Assembly (NCBI GenBank): GCA_009733575.1
Contig: ML770172.1
Coordinates: 1-16,251 of the forward strand
Length of the DNA stretch: 16,251 bases
Source: Gymnopus androsaceus JB14
Taxonomy: Eukaryota; Basidiomycota; Agaricomycetes; Agaricales; Omphalotaceae
Direction of reading: 5' to 3'
In this document: one piece after another, positions 9,330 through 14,236 of the stretch
Position numbering within the stretch: the first letter of the stretch is position 1
Layout of the letters: each line of letters begins with the position of its first letter
Made by a program: the position numbers and the translations under genes
Notes under the pieces: generated by a model
What the model was told of the DNA's origin: nothing
The model's database searches: none
What the model saw: the letters and a program-made list of their open reading frames with translations, nothing else

Positions 9330-9442
9330 GATACGCAAAGTTGTTTGTTGAGTCGGCGTACTTGACCCGTGCTTTGGTGTTTCACCGCGGATACGCAAAG
9401 TCGTTTGTTGAGTCGGCGTACTTGACCCGTGCTTTGGTGTTT
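9330..9442 (+). repeat. 60-bp tandem duplication, two copies
   Basis: The 53-nt sequence starting GATACGCAAAG occurs at 9330-9382 and again at 9390-9442. The single difference is TTG (copy 1) against TCG (copy 2) near 9342. It lies about 65 nt upstream of a TATA box, where duplicated activator sites are often found in LTRs. Confidence 0.9.
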
Positions 9443-9508
9443 GCTTTCCCCTCGATTAGTTCAGCGCGTTGTCATACGTTAGTTGGCTTTTCAAAACCTC
9501 CCTCCAAA

Positions 9509-9515
9509 TATAAAA
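9509..9515 (+). promoter_or_regulatory. TATA box downstream of the tandem duplication
   Basis: TATAAAA is followed about 30 nt later by pyrimidine-rich sequence. It is probably the start region of an LTR transcript; no coding sequence follows directly. Confidence 0.4.
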
Positions 9516-9639
9516 CCTTGTTTATTGCGCACTATCTGTGTCAACTGTCAAGTGCTTTTCTCTTCGAATCAATTATTAGTCGAGGGAACCTTCGGCAACC
9601 TCCTTCCTCGCATTAAATTAAACCTTTTGGATTATATCT

Positions 9640-9890
9640 GATTGGGGTGATTGTTGTTTGGTTGGTTTTCATATCCAGCACAAATCTAACCATCAGCACA
9701 GTAGCCACAAGTATTCATGCAGTAGCCACTTGCCTGATACATTGTTTGTACATAGAACTGTATATAAGCCTAGGTACCATACCCTGTAATAACACCATTG
9801 TCCCCCATCAATCTGTGTGATTGTGACTACTAAGTCCTGTGTGGACTTACTGCTGCTACTTCCTATTTAGGAGTACAACTCTAATAAGGA
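9640..9890 (+). other. Second LTR-like segment
   Basis: There is no open frame of note. TATATAAG at 9761-9768 is followed by short CCAT/CCTGT-rich sequence, then TTTGCAG, the acceptor of the next exon. The look is that of a small copia-like solo LTR or of a host intron. Ends and target duplication could not be identified. Confidence 0.25.
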
Positions 9891-9897
9891 TTTGCAG

Positions 9898-10047
9898 GCA
9901 AGTTGTTCTCAGACATGTTCCATGAATTTCTGGAGGAGGTTGGTGCTCCATGTCCACTTATGCTTGATGGCATGAATGGGCATTTCAACCTGGCCATTTG
10001 GGCCAAGGACATTAATAACTCAACATTTAGGATGAGGATGTTCTGTT
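9898..10047 (+). pseudogene. Exon of the split accessory-type gene, cut by a hAT-like insertion
   Basis: After a TTTGCAG acceptor (AG at 9896-9897), codons from 9900 read KLFSDMFHEF, then GAPCPLMLDGMNGHFN and WAKDIN, ending FRMRMFC at the point where the inverted-repeat element at 10048 begins. The text after the element (from 10827) continues on the same strand in a way that reads as the same protein. I do not recognise a named domain; the GMNGHFN and WAKDI patterns look conserved rather than random. The break leaves the gene non-functional unless the insertion were removed from the RNA, for which no matching splice pair was seen. Confidence 0.5.
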
Positions 10048-10209
10048 TAGAGGTGGGCACAAATATGTACTCAAGTATATTTCACAAATATTTACTTACA
10101 AAATCAACTATTTATACTCGGATAAATACTCAAGTATCTTCAGTTATAAACACTCGAGTAACAAATATACATGAATACAATTATTTCAGGACAAATACTC
10201 AAATATATC

Positions 10210-10283
10210 GCTACCCGGAAAAGTAACTGGAATTTTTTGTGCTGGGCTGGCCGGCAAAAATTCCGGTTACTTTTCCGGGTAGC
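10210..10283. repeat. 28-bp inverted repeat (hairpin) inside the hAT-like element
   Basis: The arms 10210-10237 and 10256-10283 pair over 28 nt with one mismatch; the loop is 18 nt. Both arms begin with GCTACCCGG when read inward. GC-rich arm ends stand out in an AT-rich element, so this may be a tiny fold-back element inserted later. Confidence 0.85.
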
Positions 10284-10443
10284 CAGTATTCATTGAAAAA
10301 GTTATATTCAAAAAAAATTATAATTGACTTATGTACTTAGCTGTTTAAGTACATTTATGGATAAATAAACTTAGTATAAGTTTTGGAACATTGTTTGGAT
10401 AGGTATATACATGTATGGTTGGGTAAATGTAACAAAATCCATA

Positions 10444-10540
10444 TGGCTTAGTGGTTGTAAGTGGTTGTCGGCACTGACTCTGGATTAAGGTCAGGCCTTC
10501 CGATGATAGCTAACCAGCTGAGTTCAATTCCCGGACATGC
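10444..10540 (+). other. tRNA-like segment, possible SINE remnant
   Basis: TGGCTTAGTGG at 10444-10454 matches an RNA polymerase III A box, and AGTTCAATTCC at 10521-10531 matches a B box at a distance typical of tRNAs with a long variable arm. Between them CTGAC and GTCAG can pair, but the loop is 11 nt, not 7. No acceptor stem forms between the flanks, so it is not a functional tRNA. A tRNA-derived SINE or a decayed Ser/Leu-type tRNA copy is the likeliest reading. Confidence 0.4.
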
Positions 10541-10826
10541 CAAAATTGTATATATGTATTGTAGCTGTTTTGATACATATTGAGTACTAATAGTGAACTT
10601 ATAAGTACTTTTAAGTTGTTATTTCTATGCCCAAGTTGAGTATTAGCTATCTACAAGTATTTGTGAATATTCGCGATTAAATGACCACAAATATTGTGGT
10701 TCTGAAACACTTGATTAAACATTCATGTCACAAATATATTTGTCAAAAAAATTACTCTATTCACGAATAATGAATACCAAATATCCATGAACATTTGCAA
10801 ATATTTGCTATTCGTGCCCATCTCTA

Positions 10827-11576
10827 CTAGGGAGATTACGAATAAGCTTGGTCAAACAGGAGCAGGGATTGAGAATGCGGTGGAGATAGATATGAGTAAA
10901 GGAAATGCTTTTACAAACCTCTGGGGTATGTCGTCTTCATTCCGAATTTGTAGCTCACATACTTATCCTGTTTTTTGCAGCTAAGGAAAGGGAGAAGTGC
11001 CCATGGTACTTCGAGATGCGCAACCTCATTGGTGACCGCCCAAATGCAAAGCCTGTTGGCATCGGCAACAGTCAGTCTGCCATTGACTTGACAGTTCTAG
11101 ATGTATCCCATGAAGAGAATGGGCCTGCCGAGGGAGAGGAGCTTGACGAGTTTGATGAGGACAGTGGCGAACCACTGGAACCGGTTCATAAATCTGCTCC
11201 TACAACTGACAATGAAGATCCATACAACTTCAATAAATACCTGCAAGATTCTGACCACGACGAAAACAATGACTCTGAATTCCACCCAAAATCCCTTCCA
11301 GACAATATTTCCTCCGACAACTCCAAATTCCAAAAATCCCTTCCATCCCGCAACACTCCCTCCATAGTTTCCAAACAGAAGACTGCTCCGCATGCTGCAG
11401 CATCGAAAGCTACAAAACTTGAAGATAGAAAGCCGATGAAGAAGACCAAAAATGATGAGTTTGCCGAAATTGCAAAGGAGGAGGAGAAAACTGCTCAAAG
11501 TGAGTTGGAGTTGGCAAAGATGAAGACACAGCTCGAGGTTGTGCAGGCCGAGGGGTTGGTGGACTATCGCCTGTAA
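10827..11576 (+). pseudogene. 3' exons of the accessory-type gene next to the Harbinger transposase
   Basis: The exon piece at 10827-10925 (TNKLGQTGAG, then IDM and NAFTNLW) is followed by a 55-nt intron (10926-10980, GTATGT..TTTGCAG) and a final exon at 10981-11576. The joined protein reads W-A-K-E-R-E-K across the splice, then CPWYFEMRNLIGDRPN, GIGNSQSAIDL, a long acidic Asp/Ser-rich region, a basic patch (KPMKKTK), and a C-terminal Glu/Lys-rich predicted coiled coil with ELELAKMK. I recognise the PWYFEMRNLIGDRPN type from repeated basidiomycete hypothetical proteins but cannot name its function. PIF/Harbinger elements often carry a second, DNA-binding gene beside the transposase, and this gene converges on one, so that role is an inference. 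The 5' part is separated by the hAT-like insertion. Confidence 0.6.
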
Positions 11577-11681
11577 ATTGATAGCCAACATCGATAATGC
11601 AGAGATTGGGAAGGGAGACAATCTAGTCAATTCAAAACATTTGAATGCTGGTATGGATGAAACGAATTCAAAAAATTATAC
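11577..11681. other. Gap between convergent genes
   Basis: This is the short stretch between the stop of the plus-strand gene (11574-11576) and the truncated transposase end. On the minus strand it starts like an intron (GTATAA at 11681 downward) and later shows TTTACAG near 11573, but what follows is the antisense of the accessory gene, not the missing transposase half. Confidence 0.45.
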
Positions 11682-12190
11682 CTGGAAGTTTAATGAATAA
11701 TTTGACTTTCTGTCGAAATAACTTTTGCCAAACCAGTGTGGTCTGTTGAACAAAGGTACCAGGGTACCGTCTACCAGACACTACCCATTCCGCCATCCCG
11801 GGCATGAATGTTTTTCTACCCAATCCTTTGCTTGTTTCTTCTCCTCCTCGGTTGGCATCCGTAGGTTCTCCTCCACAAAATCTGGACAAAGTAGTGCTGT
11901 CATCACCCTCCTGGTTGTCAAAAGAACAGTTCCTTTCCCAACGCCAGCCCAACGGGAAACCTTTGAGAGCCCAGCTGCATTCCCATAATGACCAAATCAA
12001 TACAGGGTAATAGCTAACTGATTCTCAACAGGCATCTGACTGTTATCACTCCCACTTGTGAAGACACTGTCATTCTCGATATGCTGAACAAGACAATCGA
12101 AAGTGTATGGACTGATCCGAATATCTTGGCGGAACTCGGCGGGCTGGGTGTGTTTAGTCTCGTGCAAGATAAATGGAAGCTGAGGTGGAG

Positions 12191-12199
12191 GCTTTTTCT
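12191..12199. repeat. 9-bp target-site duplication, left copy
   Basis: GCTTTTTCT occurs here and at 13016-13024, directly outside the ends of the element 12200-13015. Nine bp is the usual duplication length of Mutator-like elements. Confidence 0.85.
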
Positions 12200-13015
12200 G
12201 GCAAAAAATATTGAGAAACCCCGATTTTAGCAGAAACCCCGGGTTCCTCTGGCAACCCCTAGAATTGTCGCTTACGGGTTTCTAGTGATCTGGCTGCTGG
12301 CCGGCTGGTTCGCTCCATTTTCCTGGGGCGCTCCATGGGCGCCTGGACGCTTCGACACTGAGTCCTGACCTTTCCTCATCATCACGCTAGCCATAGACTC
12401 TACATTGTAATAAATTCACTTCATTCAATTCATGACCGAATCATCATGTTTACGCTCGGCATTGTGTTCACTTCCGCTGCACGCCAAGTTCCAGCAAGGA
12501 GGATAAGGTAAAGGTGAGGATGGGTCTGGTAGATGCACCATGCAGTGGATTGCAAGCTGAGCGGCCTAGTAGAGGATAGCTAGAGTGAAGGCAGTTAAAA
12601 GATGTAGGATGTAGTGGGAAAAATATCAGGCTGTGCCGCTGTAAGCCAGGTGATGGACGACAGGCGAAGGTGTGGCTTGAGTCTGGATTCTAAAACGCGG
12701 TCCTTCACATTTGACACATGATTATAACGCATCTTTCATACGTTGAGTTAGAGTACGCGCGCGCGCGCTGTGCTCCAATTCCCGATGAGTGATCAGTGGT
12801 TGGCTCATGCAGTGCCTACGATCTTGATAACTATACTACTCATGCTTACACACTAACCACATATTGTCCGAGTCTCTACATCTCTCAATATCTATGAACC
12901 GGAAGAACATGGGCTTCGGGATTAGCTAATCTGGCATATGGCCGTGGCATTCCTGGGTTTTCCCATAGTCATCGGGGGTTTCTGCTAAAATCGGGGTTTC
13001 TCAATAGTTTTTGCT
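12200..13015. mobile_element. Mutator-like non-autonomous element with 40-bp terminal repeats
   Basis: Terminal inverted repeats 12201-12240 and 12975-13014 match at 39 of 40 positions (GCAAAAAATATTGAG.. against GCAAAAACTATTGAG..). A perfect 9-bp direct repeat flanks them. No transposase or other gene is seen in the 730-bp interior. It includes a (CG)n run at 12756-12768 and an AATAAA near 12409. The element sits inside the Harbinger transposase reading frame, so it arrived later. The near-identical repeats and intact duplication point to a fairly recent insertion. The assignment to Mutator-like elements rests on the 9-bp duplication only. Confidence 0.8.
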
Positions 13016-13024
13016 GCTTTTTCT
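13016..13024. repeat. 9-bp target-site duplication, right copy
   Basis: This is identical to 12191-12199. On the minus strand it encodes part of the Lys-rich stretch of the Harbinger transposase. Confidence 0.85.
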
Positions 13025-13289
13025 TGCTTTTACGAGATGTCTCGTAACAATTGGCATACATGGCAGACAGTTCTTTCCGGGTCTGCCTATGGAGCTGCCG
13101 ACATTGCTTTTTGGGGAGAGCTGAGTTGCCTGGTGCACAAGACTGACCGATGGGATCCTCGTCAGAAGTATCGGAAGTGTCTGTATCAGAATTTGACTGA
13201 GCTAGAGCCAAACATATCCTCATTGAGACATGCTATAGAGATTTTGGCCTCGAGATCACTCATCCAGCTGTCCACACACGGGATTTAGA

Positions 13290-14236
13290 AAAAAATCCAT
13301 CGAGCATATTTTAATCTAAAATTTGACATTTTTACACATCTATCATAACTTTCGAAAGAGTGGACAAAATATTATCTTTCTATTATATTGAAACAAGAAC
13401 TAAAATGTACAGTTTCAACTTAGATATTGAGCTGTATGAAATACCACCCAAAATATCATCTATCCTATCAGCCAAAAGACCAGTGGAAAAATATACTTTA
13501 TGAAGATGTTTCAACTCAAGTGAAATACTATATATACGCCCGGCGGAAAGCAAAGCTGAAATGAGGACTATTAGAAAGATGGAAATCATTATGGAAATAC
13601 CAAGTTTCTACCAACCTTTTGTAGAAAATGAAAGTCCAGGTGAAAATTCCAGTTTCCGATGAGTAGAAATATCGCAGCTGCGTCTGGCCAGTGACGCAGC
13701 TGCGTTTTAGCGTCAGCGCCATTGGCGGGCAAGCAATCTGCGTAATCATGCGTTCGTAGTTTTAGGTCGTTCCGAACCATTGAACGGACTCTGTAAGTAA
13801 CACAAATCTGGAAGGGAAATCAGTGTTAGTGCTTGCAAGCATCTGTCTTCTCATCTGACCACCTGCGGCAAGTGAGCGAAACAAAAATAGACAAAGAGAA
13901 CAACTTACAGTGACATACGAATGCTGAACAAACGGGGTAGGTTGGTTGAGAGGATTGCCTAGAAAGATGATCAGAAACTCAAAGCATGGAAGCTCATAGT
14001 TTAAGGTCATTGCGGACCACTGAAAAACCACCGGTGACAGAGAAAGACAGCTCTTCCATTTCTATATACTATCACCAGTACATTGGCATGTTTGACTAGC
14101 TCAATAACATCACTACTAGGTGACAAAACAAGAATTTCAAGAATGAGAAATCATTCAAGATGTCCGAGTGAGCAGAGACTAGCAAAGCCAGAATGAGCAA
14201 CCCGTAGCGTGAACAACAACTGAAACTTACTGAGGC
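13290..14236. other. AT-rich region without a recognised gene
   Basis: Positions 13290-13660 are AT-rich and carry no open frame of note; the right end of the Harbinger-like element should lie here but no terminal repeat was recognised. A perfect 12-bp inverted repeat (13673-13684 with 13693-13704, each arm itself self-complementary) lies next to CpG-rich sequence. A degenerate 30-bp direct repeat (about 13751-13784 and 13991-14024) may reflect an old duplication. The part near 14236 is probably the 3' untranslated region of the minus-strand gene; a GTAAGT donor begins at 14230, seven bases past its stop. Confidence 0.4.

Larger units (their letters stand above)
7864..9620 (+). other. LTR-like, promoter-rich insertion without a gene
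   Basis: This stretch has far more CpG than its flanks and no convincing protein, which suggests a younger insertion. It shows two promoter-like groups: a long C/T-rich tract (8700-8805) leading to TATATAA at 8810, and TATAAAA at 9509 followed by pyrimidine-rich sequence. A 60-bp tandem duplication sits upstream of the second TATA. Such architecture fits a long solo LTR of a gypsy-type element, but I find no trustworthy TG..CA ends or target duplication. Frames at 8409-8816 and 9341-9616 are open but look non-coding. Confidence 0.35.
10048..10826. mobile_element. hAT-like non-autonomous inverted-repeat element
   Basis: The left end reads TAGAGGTGGGCACAAATA and the right end, reversed and complemented, reads TAGAGATGGGCACGAATA: 16 of 18 match. 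TAGAGRTGGGCAC tips are typical of hAT elements. The 779-bp interior is AT-rich, encodes no transposase, and repeats CAAATATT and AATACTCAAGTAT near the ends. The expected 8-bp target duplication is not seen (GTTCTGTT left, CTAGGGAG right), so the target copies have changed or the class differs. It interrupts the coding exon whose halves are 9898-10047 and 10827-10925. It contains a hairpin (10210-10283) and a tRNA-like segment (10444-10540). Confidence 0.65.
11682..13263 (-). pseudogene. PIF/Harbinger (HARBI1-like) transposase, interrupted and C-terminally truncated
   Basis: The N-terminal part lies at 13223-13016 and the rest at 12190-11682. The two parts join in frame once the 816-bp insertion and one copy of its 9-bp duplication are left out. 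Visible motifs: a Ser/Asp-rich N-terminus, FRQDIRISPYTF, GHYGNAAGLSKV, RWAGVGKGTV, RRVMTALL, HSCPGWRNG, VDGTLVPL (the first catalytic Asp of DDE_Tnp_4) and WFGKSYFDRK. Stops: TGA at 11999-11997, where Arg is usual, and TAG at 11783-11781, where Trp is usual. The second Asp and the Glu are absent, because the frame ends at a GTATAA donor-like site and is followed by other DNA. The start may be ATG 13223, or ATG 13263 with a one-base shift. The gene is dead, but the family call is strong. Confidence 0.85.

Noticed and set aside
9341..9616. 91-codon frame containing a repeated peptide
   Set aside because: The repeat is the 60-bp DNA duplication, which happens to be a multiple of three; the frame crosses a TATA box and shows no domain.
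10444..10540. Functional tRNA gene
   Set aside because: No acceptor stem can form and the anticodon loop would be 11 nt.
13751..14024. About 30-bp direct repeat, 240 bp apart
   Set aside because: Roughly a quarter of positions differ and no surrounding structure matches; kept only as a remark in the region description.
13528..14031. Minus-strand open frames of 63-89 codons
   Set aside because: They overlap each other in different frames, have no recognisable motifs, and lie in the probable 3' flank of the minus-strand gene.
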